64,000 nucleotides of DNA from Frankia nepalensis (GCF_016786325.1 NZ_JADWYU010000097.1:90684-154683), one strand, 5' to 3'. Counted from the first letter of the stretch, positions 53,566 to 62,302 are shown. Notes: a model not told the origin generated them from the sequence alone. Made by a program: numbers and translations.

Positions 53566-55311
53566 GTGGCTGAGGTTGCCGGGGCGTGGGGAGCCGCCGA
53601 GGCCATGGGGGCGGCCGAGCTGGTGGACGCAGCGCGCGCCGCGATCGGCCGCGGCCAGTTCGCCGCGGCCGAGGAGGCCCTGCGGGGGTCGCTCCAACGG
53701 GCGGACGGCCCCGAGCCGCATCTGTTGCTGGGCCAGCTCGCCTACGCCGACGACCGGTTGGACGAGGCGCGGCGCGCCTGGGAGGCCGCCTTTCACGCCC
53801 TGCGGGCGGCGGGGGAGCTGACGGCGGCGGCCCGGGTCGCGATCGAGCTCGTGGACCTGTACGCGGGGATGCTCGGTCAGCGGGCCGTCGGGAACGGCTG
53901 GGCGGCGCGAGCGCGGCGGGTTCTGGAACAGGTGGGCCCGGCCGTGGAGTGGGGCTACCTGGAGCTCGCGCGCATGGCCTGCGACCGGCCCGACACCGAC
54001 GAGCTGCTCCGTAGCACCGAGCGCGCGCTGGCGATCGCGGCCGAGTTCGCCGACCAGGACCTGGAGGCGCGAGCGCTGGCGGACAGCGGGCTGGCGCTGG
54101 TCAGCCGCGGGCGGGCGCGGGAGGGGTTCGCGCGGCTGGACGAGGCGCTCGCGGCCATCACCGCCGGCGAGGTGCGGGACGTGGCCGTGATCGGGCGCAG
54201 CTTCTGCGCGCTGCTGGCGAGCTGCGACCGGGCCGGAGACGTCGCCCGGGCCGAGGAATGGATCCAGTTGATCCGGGCGACCATCCTGGACCGGACCGGC
54301 GGACGGCCGCGGGTGCTGCACACCCACTGCCGCGCCGCCTATGGCTCCGTGCTGTGCGGCGCCGGCCGCTGGGCTGAGGCCGAGGCCGCGATGCTGGAGG
54401 TGCTCAGGCCCGGCGGGGCGGGCAGCCACGGCCATCGGTCGGACACGGCGGCGGCGCTGGCGACGATGCGGGTCGCCCAGGGGAGGGTCGACGAGGCCGC
54501 GGCGCTGATCGCCCCCTGCCTCGACCGGGTCAGTGCCCGCGCCCCGGCCGCGGCCGTTCACCTCGCCCGCGACGAGGCCGACCTCGCGGCGGCCGTCGCC
54601 CGGCGTGGGCTGCGGGAACTGGTCGGCGACCGGGTACGCGGCGGCGAGCTGCTCGCCCTCCTGGTGGTGGCCGAGCTGCGCCGAGGCGACATGGTCGCCG
54701 CGGGCGACGCGGCCCGCCGGCTGGCCGAGGCAGCCGACGCCTCGGACAGCGAGGTGCTCGCCGCGCAGGCCGGGCTCGCCCGGGGCCGGGTGCTCGCGGC
54801 CGAGGGCGAGTTCGACGCGGCCGTCGCGGCGTTCGAGGCGGCCCAGGCCTGCCTGCGCGACCATGGCCGCCCGCTGGTCGCGGCGACCGCGAGCCTGGAG
54901 AGCGCGCTCGCGCACGCCGCCGCTGGGCGAAGGGTCGACGCCGCCGCCGACGCGGGGCTCGCGCTCGCCGTGTTCGAACGGCTCGGCGCCGCGCCGAGCC
55001 GGGACCGCGCGCTCGCGCTGCTGCGCGAGCTTGGTGTCGCCGGTCAGGCCGGCCGGCGCGCCGCGGCGGGGCCGGGCCGCGAGCCGGACGCCCTGCTCGG
55101 CGCCCTGACCGCGCGCGAACGCGAGGTGCTGGAGCTCGTCCGCCAGGGCCTGAGCAACACCGAGATCGGCGCTCGGCTGTTCATCGCGCCGAAGACCGTC
55201 GAGCACCACGTCGGCCGGATCCTCGGCAAGCTCGGCCTGCGCGGCCGAGCCGAGGCGGCCGCCTTCGCCACGGCCGCGCGCCACAGGTCTTCCGCCGATC
55301 CCCCCGCCTAG
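53566..55311 (+). CDS. LuxR-type regulator with N-terminal TPR-like helical repeats
   Basis: A 581-aa regulator without the NTPase domain of LAL/MalT proteins. About 500 residues are TPR-like helical hairpins (AIGRGQFAAAEEALRGSL; YADDRLDEARRAWEAAF; RWAEAEAAMLEVL). A C-terminal GerE/LuxR helix-turn-helix follows (LTAREREVLELVRQGLSNTEIGARLF, APKTVEHHVGRIL). The signal is unknown. GTG 53566 is the start; a ribosome site is not obvious. No response-regulator receiver domain is present, so it is not a direct partner for the NarL-type kinase at 45-46 kb by structure. Confidence 0.85.
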   Translation: MAEVAGAWGAAEAMGAAELVDAARAAIGRGQFAAAEEALRGSLQRADGPEPHLLLGQLAYADDRLDEARRAWEAAFHALRAAGELTAAARVAIELVDLYAGMLGQRAVGNGWAARARRVLEQVGPAVEWGYLELARMACDRPDTDELLRSTERALAIAAEFADQDLEARALADSGLALVSRGRAREGFARLDEALAAITAGEVRDVAVIGRSFCALLASCDRAGDVARAEEWIQLIRATILDRTGGRPRVLHTHCRAAYGSVLCGAGRWAEAEAAMLEVLRPGGAGSHGHRSDTAAALATMRVAQGRVDEAAALIAPCLDRVSARAPAAAVHLARDEADLAAAVARRGLRELVGDRVRGGELLALLVVAELRRGDMVAAGDAARRLAEAADASDSEVLAAQAGLARGRVLAAEGEFDAAVAAFEAAQACLRDHGRPLVAATASLESALAHAAAGRRVDAAADAGLALAVFERLGAAPSRDRALALLRELGVAGQAGRRAAAGPGREPDALLGALTAREREVLELVRQGLSNTEIGARLFIAPKTVEHHVGRILGKLGLRGRAEAAAFATAARHRSSADPPA

Positions 55312-55366
55312 GACGGCGGTGGCTCCCGCGCCTGCGGCGCGGCCATCGGCCATCGGCCATCGGCCG

Positions 55367-56089
55367 TCAGCCGAGGGCGAGGGCCTGTTCGTAGGCGGCG
55401 GCGAGTGCGCGCAGCTCGGCGCCGCCGTCGCCGTGGAACGACGAGCCGTGCATCAGGGCCAGGGTGGTGGGCTCGAGGTCGGCGAGCCCGCGCAGGGTCG
55501 GCACCAGCGTGGGCCCGCCGGACGTGCCCCTGAAGATCTTCTCGGCCGCCACTGCCGGGTCGACGACGCTGTCCTCGACCAGCGCCGGGCCTGCCCCGAT
55601 GTGGGTGAACAGGTCGCCGGCGAGCAGCGTGCCGGTGGTCTCGTCGTACCAGAGCCCGGCCTCCCAGTTGTGCGGCACGTGCGGCGTGGGCAGGAAACGC
55701 AGCCGGTGGCTGCCGGTGACGAGCACCTCGCCGGCGGCGAAGGCGCGCGGGGGCCGGTCCGCCAGGTCGTTGACGGAGAGCATGCAGGCCAGCTCACCGT
55801 GCGCGGCCTGGGCGTTCGGCGCCGCGGCCAGCCAGTGGTTGAGCGCGCCGCACTCGTCGGCCTCCACGTGGCCGAACCCCACCCAGCGCAGGCTGGCCGG
55901 CGCGACGAGCTTCCCGACGGCGGCCGACACCAGCGGGAACAGGCCCCGCATGCCCGTGTGGAACAGGAACGGCTCCTCGTCGCGGATCAGGAACTGGTTG
56001 AACGTGAACCCGGCCGGCGGCGCGACCTCGCCGATCCACGTCGAGAGGCGGAAGATGTCCGGCGCGATTTCGTCGATCTTCGTTTCCAC
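55367..56089 (-). CDS. Di-iron metallo-beta-lactamase-fold hydrolase (flavodiiron-like domain)
   Basis: A 240-aa stand-alone ODP-type MBL domain. His74-x-Glu76-x-Asp78 (FGHVEADECG) is the di-iron variant of the HxHxDH motif, found in flavodiiron proteins. Further ligands are in TPHVPHNWEAG, LLAGDLFTHIG and LALMHGSSF. No flavodoxin domain is attached, so it may use a separate reductase or act as an oxygen/NO-binding sensor-like enzyme. GTG 56089 has AAAGGAG 10 nt upstream, and two more copies of AGGAGACA lie further upstream because of a 13-nt duplication. Confidence 0.88.
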   Translation of the reverse strand: METKIDEIAPDIFRLSTWIGEVAPPAGFTFNQFLIRDEEPFLFHTGMRGLFPLVSAAVGKLVAPASLRWVGFGHVEADECGALNHWLAAAPNAQAAHGELACMLSVNDLADRPPRAFAAGEVLVTGSHRLRFLPTPHVPHNWEAGLWYDETTGTLLAGDLFTHIGAGPALVEDSVVDPAVAAEKIFRGTSGGPTLVPTLRGLADLEPTTLALMHGSSFHGDGGAELRALAAAYEQALALG

Positions 56090-56104
56090 GGCGTGAGACT
56101 CCTT

Positions 56105-56130
56105 TGTCTCCTGAGGGTGTCTCCTGAGGG
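56105..56130 (-). repeat. 13-nt direct repeat creating extra Shine-Dalgarno-like sequences
   Basis: TGTCTCCTGAGGG occurs twice in tandem (56105-56117 and 56118-56130), followed by a third TGTCTCC. On the minus strand each copy reads CCCTCAGGAGACA, an AGGAG motif with no start codon nearby, upstream of the true site of the MBL gene. Confidence 0.8.
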
Positions 56131-56357
56131 CTGTCTCCAAGCGGCGTCCGCTGGCTCGCCGCCCGCGGGCCCCGGCGGCACCGGCGGCACGCCATGCACG
56201 CGGGGTGGAACCACTGTCACACCCGCGGGACCCCAATGACGTCGGGGAGATCCCCCATTCACGCCCCCAGGGTCGGCGCTGGCGGTCGGGCACACGACAG
56301 GTGGCGGGCGGGCGCGGTGTGGCCGTGCTGGTGGCGGGGACCGCGGCGGCGAGGCCG

Positions 56358-58013
56358 TCAGGCGGCGGCGCGTGCCCTGACCGGGAGCGGGCGGTGGCCG
56401 GCGACCTGGTACAGGCGGGTGGGCTGGCCGACCTCCGCCAGGTCCGCCTCGGACAGGGTGCCCAGCTCCCGGCGCAGCCGGTCCAACTGGGCGGGAGTGG
56501 CCACGCCCGCCTCGGCCGCGGCGGCTCGGGCCGCGTCCAGCATCTCCAGCAGGGAGACGCCCAACGGCAGCACCGAACCGGGAACAGACCAGGGGTCGAC
56601 CGTGATGTCGACCAGCCCGGCGGCGGCGAGCAGGGCCGGCAACCGTGGGCCGATCATCGGATCGCCGCCGTGGACCCGGATCGTCATGGAGAGGACGTCG
56701 GCGAGTTCGGCGAGGGCGGGTACCGGCGCCAGCGTGGCGAGGGTGCTGAGGGTGAAGTAGCCGTCCTCGACGGCCACGGTCCCGCCGGGCCGGACCGCGG
56801 CCGCCATCGCGCGCAGCGCCGCCAGCGGATCGGTGAGGTGGCCGAGCAGGAAGCGGCAGTAGGCCAGGTCGAACTTCCCCCGGCCGGCCGGCAGCCCGCC
56901 GGCGTCCGCGCTCAGGAAGCCGATCGCGGCGCCGACGTCGGCCGCGTTGCGCCGGGCGACCCGAAGGGACGCCGGGTCGCCGTCGACGGCGACGACCCGG
57001 CCACCCGGGCGGATCCGGCTGGCCAGCAGGAGGCTGACCTGCCCGTGGCCGCAGCCCACGTCCAGGCAGCGCCAGCCGGGCCGGATCCCGAGCCGGGTCA
57101 GGAACGCGTCCGTGCTCGGTTCCAGTATCCGAGCCATCGTCGCCAGCCGGTGCGCGTCCGCCTGCCCGCCGTGCAGCGCGTAGCCCACGGCCGGGCGCAC
57201 CTGCCTGGCCGCCCCGGCCCGCGCGGCCTCGGGGTGTCCGGTCTCCGTAGGTCCGGCGCCGGCGTGCCCGGCGCCGGTATGCCCAGCGCCGACGGCCTCG
57301 GCGCGCGCGGCCTCCTCCGGGTCCCGCGCGGGTGTGGGCGCCGTGCCCGGTTCCGCGGCCGGTGCCTCGCTGGTGGCCGCCCGCGCCCGCGGGCCTGGCG
57401 GGGGACCGGGTGAAGCGGGCGCGGGCGGCGTCTGGGGAGCCGTCCCGGTGCCAGGCGCCGGCTCCTGGACGGTCGGCTGGACGGTCGGCGGCGAGAAGCG
57501 GTCGACGGTGATCGTGTCGACGTGCCCGAGGTCGACGTGGCGGCCGTGCCCACCGCCGGCCGAGGTGAGCCGGGATCGGGCCGAAGCCGGCGCGCTCTCG
57601 GCGCGCGGCGCCGTGCCGTCGCCCGGCCTGGCCCCGCCCGGGGCGGGCGGGCGCTGGGCCGGCTCGTGCGAGGGCAGGTGAGCGCCGGCCTGGTCGGCGA
57701 TCCTGGAGAACCAGGACCAGGCACGACCAGCGACCCGGTCGGCGCGCTGCGCCCAGTCACGGTGCGGATGCTCGGCGGGCGGGCGGGCCGGCATCTCCGA
57801 CTGGTGATGGTCAGGCTGGTGACGGCCGTCGTCCGGAGGATACGGGTCACGTCCGGCCGGGTCCGACCGGTCGGAGCCGTACGGGCCATGGCCGGCGGGC
57901 GGCCAGTCGCGGCGGCGCGTGGTCGTCGGCGCCTGGCCGGCCTCGGCGCCGGGGCCGACGTTCGGGTCGCGGCCCGCCTCCGTGTCGCGTTGGTGCGCCA
58001 TCCGCCCCGTCAC
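56358..58013 (-). CDS. Class I SAM-dependent methyltransferase with a long disordered N-terminus
   Basis: About 551 aa. Residues 1-270 are Pro/Ala/Gly/Arg-rich and probably disordered, with tandem HTGAGHAGAGPTETGH-like peptides. Residues 285-551 hold a Rossmann methyltransferase: motif I WRCLDVGCGHGQVSLLLA, motif II RVVAVDGDP, then LSADAGGLP and YCRFLLGHLTDPLAAL. The substrate is unknown, perhaps a small molecule; the N-terminus might tether it to a surface or complex. GTG 58013 or ATG 58001 are both possible starts. It lies downstream of the CoA ligase on the same strand, with a hairpin between. Confidence 0.8.
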   Translation of the reverse strand: MTGRMAHQRDTEAGRDPNVGPGAEAGQAPTTTRRRDWPPAGHGPYGSDRSDPAGRDPYPPDDGRHQPDHHQSEMPARPPAEHPHRDWAQRADRVAGRAWSWFSRIADQAGAHLPSHEPAQRPPAPGGARPGDGTAPRAESAPASARSRLTSAGGGHGRHVDLGHVDTITVDRFSPPTVQPTVQEPAPGTGTAPQTPPAPASPGPPPGPRARAATSEAPAAEPGTAPTPARDPEEAARAEAVGAGHTGAGHAGAGPTETGHPEAARAGAARQVRPAVGYALHGGQADAHRLATMARILEPSTDAFLTRLGIRPGWRCLDVGCGHGQVSLLLASRIRPGGRVVAVDGDPASLRVARRNAADVGAAIGFLSADAGGLPAGRGKFDLAYCRFLLGHLTDPLAALRAMAAAVRPGGTVAVEDGYFTLSTLATLAPVPALAELADVLSMTIRVHGGDPMIGPRLPALLAAAGLVDITVDPWSVPGSVLPLGVSLLEMLDAARAAAAEAGVATPAQLDRLRRELGTLSEADLAEVGQPTRLYQVAGHRPLPVRARAAA

Positions 58014-58164
58014 CCCCCCGAGCCCGGCCTCCCCATCGTGTGTGCCCGGCTCCCCGCCCGCTACTCGGCATCCACCCGAGCGGCGCGGCAGACCGGCGAT
58101 ACGCGGCGAATTCGGCCGGCTGACCGGTTGCCCCGGCGGCGGCGCCCGCCCTGCTGGCCGGACG

Positions 58165-58183
58165 CCGCCGCCGGAGGCGGCGG
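58165..58183. terminator. GC hairpin after the acyl-CoA ligase gene
   Basis: CCGCCGCC (58165-58172) pairs with GGCGGCGG (58176-58183) around GGA, starting about 20 nt beyond the ligase stop on the minus strand. Confidence 0.5.
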
Positions 58184-58203
58184 ACCCTCCCGAGGCGGGA
58201 CGG

Positions 58204-59835
58204 CTACCTGGGGGCGTAGGTGGCGGCGGCGCGGGCGCGCAGTTCGTAGCGGACGACCTTGCCGGTGGCGTTCAGCGGGAGGGAGTCGACGACCTCGACG
58301 TAGCGGGGCGCCTTGTAGTTGGCCATCCGGTCCCGGGCCCAGGCGATGATCTCGGCCGGGGTGGGGGCGGGCTGGCCGGCTCGGGGAATGACATAGGCCA
58401 TGCCGACCTCGCCGAGCCGGGCGTCCGGCACGCCGACCACCGCGACCTGGGCGATCGCGGGGTGCTCGGCCAGCATGCCCTCGATCTCCGCCGGGTAGGC
58501 GTTGAAGCCGCCGACGATGAACATGTCCTTCTTGCGGTCGGTGATGGCGATGTTGCCATCCTCGTCCATGATCCCGATGTCGCCGGTCCTGAGCCAGCCG
58601 TCCGCGTCGATGGTTTCGGCGGTCGCCTCCGGGTTGTCGAGGTACCCCCGCATGATGTTGAAGCCGCGGACGACGATCTCGCCGGGCTCACCGCGAGCCA
58701 CCTCGTCGCCGGCGTCGTCGACGACTAGTACCTCGACGCCGTCGAGCGCCCGGCCGGACGTCCTGGAGACCAGCTCCGGGTCGTCGGTGTGCCGGCACAT
58801 GGTGACGGTGCCGGTGGTCTCGGTCAGCCCGTAGCCGGTGACGACGGTCGCCAGCCCCACCTCGGCGCGCAGCCGGCGGACCAGCTCGACGGGCACGGGG
58901 GCCGCCCCGGTGACGGCGAGCCGCCACGTCGACAGGTCGTAGCCGGACAGGTCGCTGTTGAGGATGGTCTGGTACACGGCCGGCGGGCCGGGCAGCATGG
59001 TGATCTTCTCGTCGGAGACGAGGCGCATGACCGCGGGCACGTCGAACACCGGGTAGGGGATCAGGGTCGTTCCGACCAGCACGGTCGCGAGCAGCCCCGC
59101 CTTGAGCCCGGCGGTGTGGAAGAACGGGTAGACGAGCAGGTACCGGTCGCCGTGGCCGAGCCCGATGACCTGTGCCCAGGCGGTGTAGAGCCGGGTCGAC
59201 GGGCCGTGCGCGAGCATCGCGCCCTTCGGCTTCCCGGTGGTGCCGGAGGTGAAGATGATGTCGCTGAGGCTGTCGCTGGTCAGTGCCGCCACGCGGGCGG
59301 CGGTGGCGGCGGCGGGGACCGAGGCCGCGCGGGCGGCGAAGTCGCCCCAGGCCGCCGTGCCGGGGCTCGTCGGCCCGTCGAGCACGACGACGTCGCGCAG
59401 GTCCGGCAGGTCCGGTTCGGCGAGGATCGCCGCCGCGTAGTCCGTCTCAAGGAAGTCGGTGACGGTGAACAGGACCTTGGCGTGGATGGCGCGCAGGATG
59501 TCCGCGGCCTCGCCCGCCTTGAACCGGCTGTTGATCGGAGCGAGGACGCCGCCGGCCCGGTAGATCCCGAGCGCCGCGATCATCCAGCGGTAGCCGTTCG
59601 GCGCCCAGACCGAAACCTTGTCGCCTGCCTCGACGCCGCTGGCGACCAACGCGCGCGCGACCTCGTCGGCCGCGGCGGCGAGCTGGGCGAACGTGAGGCG
59701 GACGTCGCCGTCGACGACTGCCTCGTCGTCCGGCCACAGCCGCGCCGCCCGCTCCAGCGCGGCGGGGATCGTCGGGGGCACCGGTGGCACGTCGTCCTTG
59801 CCCAATCCGGTGCCTGGCTGGTCGGTGATGGTCAT
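58204..59835 (-). CDS. FadD3-like acyl-CoA synthetase (AMP-forming)
   Basis: A 543-aa ANL enzyme that activates a carboxylate with ATP and CoA. P-loop IIFTSGTTGKPKG, TVVTGYGLTETTGTV, the adenylate-binding WLRTGDIG, the hinge DRKKDMFI and the C-terminal Lys in LPLNATGKV are all intact. GGVLAPINSRFKAGEAADIL and PFFHTAGLKAGLLA closely resemble mycobacterial FadD3, the ligase for the steroid CD-ring propionate HIP, but other substrates are possible. ATG 59835 has GGAGCGGAG upstream. A TetR gene is directly upstream on the same strand, with a palindrome between. Confidence 0.88.
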   Translation of the reverse strand: MTITDQPGTGLGKDDVPPVPPTIPAALERAARLWPDDEAVVDGDVRLTFAQLAAAADEVARALVASGVEAGDKVSVWAPNGYRWMIAALGIYRAGGVLAPINSRFKAGEAADILRAIHAKVLFTVTDFLETDYAAAILAEPDLPDLRDVVVLDGPTSPGTAAWGDFAARAASVPAAATAARVAALTSDSLSDIIFTSGTTGKPKGAMLAHGPSTRLYTAWAQVIGLGHGDRYLLVYPFFHTAGLKAGLLATVLVGTTLIPYPVFDVPAVMRLVSDEKITMLPGPPAVYQTILNSDLSGYDLSTWRLAVTGAAPVPVELVRRLRAEVGLATVVTGYGLTETTGTVTMCRHTDDPELVSRTSGRALDGVEVLVVDDAGDEVARGEPGEIVVRGFNIMRGYLDNPEATAETIDADGWLRTGDIGIMDEDGNIAITDRKKDMFIVGGFNAYPAEIEGMLAEHPAIAQVAVVGVPDARLGEVGMAYVIPRAGQPAPTPAEIIAWARDRMANYKAPRYVEVVDSLPLNATGKVVRYELRARAAATYAPR

Positions 59836-59990
59836 CCGGCGCTCCGCTCCGTGCCGCCGGGCGGCCACGGAGGACGCGAGCACGGCTCGCGCCCGGCGCC
59901 CCCATTGGCTTTGTCGCGTTCGGGTCACATGCGGGCGGGAGCGGCCAGAGGCCTGCCTCCCGCGTCGCGGATCAGAAGAATATACGTTAT

Positions 59991-60008
59991 CCAATCGTTG
60001 GCCAATCG
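59991..60008. promoter_or_regulatory. Palindrome and direct repeat between TetR and ligase genes
   Basis: CCAA-TCG-TTGG (59991-60001) overlaps a perfect TTGGCCAA (59998-60005), and CCAATCG repeats at 59991 and 60002. The block lies about 155 nt upstream of the ligase and downstream of the TetR stop, in an AT-richer segment (TATACGTTAT just before). It is a likely operator for the adjacent TetR protein. Confidence 0.5.
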
Positions 60009-60084
60009 ATGCCGCCACGATCTTCTGATGATGACGGGGCGCGGCCCGCCGCGCCGCCCGATCGGCCGGATCCGCCGGGTTCGC

Positions 60085-60786
60085 TCAGGGGGCGAAGGCG
60101 GCCGAGACGGTGGACAGGAACACCTCGTCGGGCAGGCCAGCGCCGACGCCGGTGCCGGTGACCTCGGGATCCATCGCGTGGTAGGCGGTGACCATCGCGG
60201 AGTAGAGCCGGGCCAGGCACTCCGGGTCGCCGGCGCGCAGGGTGCCGTCCCGCTGACCGCGGGCGAACAGCTCCGCCTCCAGGGCGATCGCGGCGTCGTA
60301 GCCGCGGGCGACGTCCTCGCCGAACCCGGGCATGCCGGGCATGCCGGTGGCGGACATGATCTGGGTCGAGAGCCGGCCGAAGTCCGGGTAGCGGCGGTGG
60401 AAGTCGACCTGCATCCTGGCGAGCCGGGCCAGCAGCTGCGCCCCGGTGCCCTCGGCGGCCAGGCACTCGGTCATCTTCGCCATCAGCTCCGCGGTGCGCC
60501 GGCCCAGCACCGCCCGCAGCAGCTCTTCCTTGCTGTCGATGAAGAGGTAGAGCGCGCCGATCGAGAACTCACAGCGCTTGGCCACCTGCTGCAGGCTGGT
60601 GCCGCGGTAGCCCTGCCGGCCGAACAGCTCCTCGGCCGCGTCCAGGATCTGCTCCCGGCCCAGCCGGAGCCGCTCCTGGCGGCGGACCTCGCGCGGGCTG
60701 AGCGGCGCGGCGGCGGCCGCGCCCGCGCCGCTGCGGGCCGGCTGGGCGGCGTTCCAGGCGGCGCGGACTGGCGGCGCGGCCGGCAC
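60085..60786 (-). CDS. TetR-family transcriptional regulator
   Basis: About 233 aa from GTG 60786. The TetR helix-turn-helix is QILDAAEELFGRQGYRGTSLQQVAKRCEFSIGALYLFIDSKEELL, followed by an all-helical ligand domain. The start is uncertain: the frame runs to 60960, with a Pro/Ala-rich extension that would overlap the divergent DUF4349 gene on the other strand. The extension is more likely non-coding or partly so. It precedes the FadD3-like ligase on the same strand, so that gene is the obvious target, perhaps with an acyl-CoA as inducer. Confidence 0.8.
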   Translation of the reverse strand: MPAAPPVRAAWNAAQPARSGAGAAAAAPLSPREVRRQERLRLGREQILDAAEELFGRQGYRGTSLQQVAKRCEFSIGALYLFIDSKEELLRAVLGRRTAELMAKMTECLAAEGTGAQLLARLARMQVDFHRRYPDFGRLSTQIMSATGMPGMPGFGEDVARGYDAAIALEAELFARGQRDGTLRAGDPECLARLYSAMVTAYHAMDPEVTGTGVGAGLPDEVFLSTVSAAFAP

Positions 60787-60853
60787 CGCGGGCCGGACGA
60801 TCGAGCTTGGCGGGCGCCGGATACGGGTCACCCGTCGCGGTGCCTTCGCCGCG

Positions 60854-61957
60854 GTGCTCGTGCTCGTCGTGCTGGTCGTCGCCATCGCCGCGCTCGGCGG
60901 CAGCGGCGGCGGCGGTGATCGGGACAGCAGCGGGGCCGCCATCGAGCCGGCTCCGGCCATGATCGCGCCCGACAGCGCCTACGGCGACAAGGGCGGGGGC
61001 GCGCCAGGGACCGCCGACGGGGAAGTGAGCGCCGCGGCCGCTCCCACCTTCACGGCGGGTTCCTCCGGAAGCGACTCGAGCATCATGCCGCCGACGGTCC
61101 CCGGTTCCGGCGCCGTCCGGCCGGCCGGCGCCCAGCCCCGGATCGTGTGGACCGGGTCGATGAGCGTCGAGGTCCCGGACGGGACCGTCGAAAGCGCGAT
61201 CAACAAGATCCGGGTGGCGGCCGAGGGCCTCGGCGGCTACCTGGCGGAAAGCCAGGTCTCCGGCACCTCGGCGACGGACGACGACGACCGGCAGAGCGCG
61301 GCCATCACCCTGCGGGTGCCGTCCGGGAAGTTCACCAGCCTGCAGGACACCGTCGGCGGGGTCGGAGTCGTCAGCTCGTCGAACCTGACCTCTCAGGACG
61401 TCACCGGCGAGTACGTCGATCTCGAGGCGCGCAAGAGCGCGCTGGTCGCGTCGCGTTCGACCTTCCAGGAGCTGCTCACCAGGGCGGACACGATCGGCGA
61501 CGTTCTCAGCGTGCAGCGGGAGATCAGCTCCGTGCAGGCCCAGATCGAGCAGATCGAGGGGCAGCTCAAGGTGCTCGCCGACCAGAGCGACTACGCGACC
61601 CTGTCGATCAACCTCTACGAGAAGGGCGGCGAGCCCGAGAAGCCGGACGACGAGAACGGCTTCGTCGAGGCGTTCCGTGACGCCGGCCGCGACTTCGTCA
61701 ACGGCCTCGAGGACATCATCTCCGCGCTCGGCGGTCTCGCCCTGGTGCTGCTGGTCCTCGTCGTCGCCTACCTGCTCTACCGGCTGGCCCGCGTCGTACG
61801 CCGCCGCCGGTCGTCCCACCGGGCCGGCCCGCCCGGCGCCGCGGGCGGTCCGGATGGTCAGGGTGGTCCTGGCGGGGGTTCGCCGGCCCCGGCTGGCCCG
61901 GCCCCGGCCGACCCGGCGCCGGTCCCCGCGGACTCCTCGACGGGTTCCTCCAGCTGA
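60854..61957 (+). CDS. DUF4349 membrane protein
   Basis: About 367 aa from GTG 60854. A hydrophobic N-terminal segment (VLVLVVLVVAIAALGG) is followed by a Gly/Ser-rich linker and the DUF4349 domain: IVWTGSMSVEVPDGTVESAI, GYLAESQVSG, LRVPSGKFTSL, DVTGEYVDLEARKSAL and a coiled coil LSVQREISSVQAQIEQIEGQL. A C-terminal transmembrane helix (GGLALVLLVLVVAYLLYRLA) and a Pro-rich cytosolic tail end it. The frame is open upstream (GRRIRVTRRGAFAA), so the true start may lie earlier, inside the region where the TetR gene is also open. Envelope role; no specific function is known. Confidence 0.85.
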   Translation: MLVLVVLVVAIAALGGSGGGGDRDSSGAAIEPAPAMIAPDSAYGDKGGGAPGTADGEVSAAAAPTFTAGSSGSDSSIMPPTVPGSGAVRPAGAQPRIVWTGSMSVEVPDGTVESAINKIRVAAEGLGGYLAESQVSGTSATDDDDRQSAAITLRVPSGKFTSLQDTVGGVGVVSSSNLTSQDVTGEYVDLEARKSALVASRSTFQELLTRADTIGDVLSVQREISSVQAQIEQIEGQLKVLADQSDYATLSINLYEKGGEPEKPDDENGFVEAFRDAGRDFVNGLEDIISALGGLALVLLVLVVAYLLYRLARVVRRRRSSHRAGPPGAAGGPDGQGGPGGGSPAPAGPAPADPAPVPADSSTGSSS

Positions 61958-61959
61958 GC

Positions 61960-62017
61960 TGACGCCCGCCCGGGTTTCGGGCCGGCCGATCCCCGCCGGT
62001 CCGAAACCCGGGCGTCA
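61960..62017. terminator. Long bidirectional terminator
   Basis: The arms TGACGCCCG...CGGGTTTCGG (61960-61980) and CCGAAACCCGGGCGTCA (62001-62017) pair over 17 bases with a 4-nt bulge (CCCG). It sits directly after the DUF4349 stop and covers the stop codon of the convergent small frame. Confidence 0.65.
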
Positions 62018-62282
62018 GGAGGCCACGCGGACCGAGATCTCGGTGCTGCCCTTCAGATGAAGAAGGTCGCCCTGCTCGGGCGCGATCGGGAACGCCACGT
62101 CGGCGAACTCGAACGGGTCCCGGGGCTGGAACCCCGCGCGCCGTTCGGGCGGCGGGCCGCCGGCCTGGCGGTCGGCCGCCCGCCGCCAGGGCGCGGCCCC
62201 CTCGGTCCGGCTCCGTTCGATGACCTCGTGTACGAGCGGGTCGCGCGGCGGTCCCCTTGGTCGTCGACCACGGCAGGTCCAT
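62015..62282 (-). pseudogene. Small gene apparently interrupted by a one-base frameshift
   Basis: An ATG at 62282 opens MDLPWSTTKG, but that frame soon becomes nonsensical. Shifting by one base at CCCC (62253-62256; GGGG on the coding strand) gives a smooth continuation PPRDPLVHEVIERSRTEG, ending RRAGFQPRDPFEFADVAF and EISVRVAS at the stop 62015. The restored product would be about 88 aa. It may be a real frameshift, a sequencing error in the homopolymer, or a programmed shift. The family is not recognised. A perfect palindrome (62291-62302) lies 9 nt upstream of the ATG. Confidence 0.45.
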
Positions 62283-62290
62283 ATAAAGAT

Positions 62291-62302
62291 GTATCGCGAT
62301 AC
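62291..62302. promoter_or_regulatory. Perfect 12-bp palindrome GTATCGCGATAC in a divergent promoter
   Basis: GTATCGCGATAC lies 9 nt upstream of the small minus-strand gene and 100 nt upstream of the acyl-CoA dehydrogenase GTG, next to TATATAAAGAT. The position suits an operator controlling both; the regulator is not identified. Confidence 0.5.

Noticed and set aside
53566-55311. LuxR regulator as the partner of the orphan histidine kinase
   Set aside because: It has no receiver domain with a phospho-acceptor Asp; its N-terminus is TPR-like.
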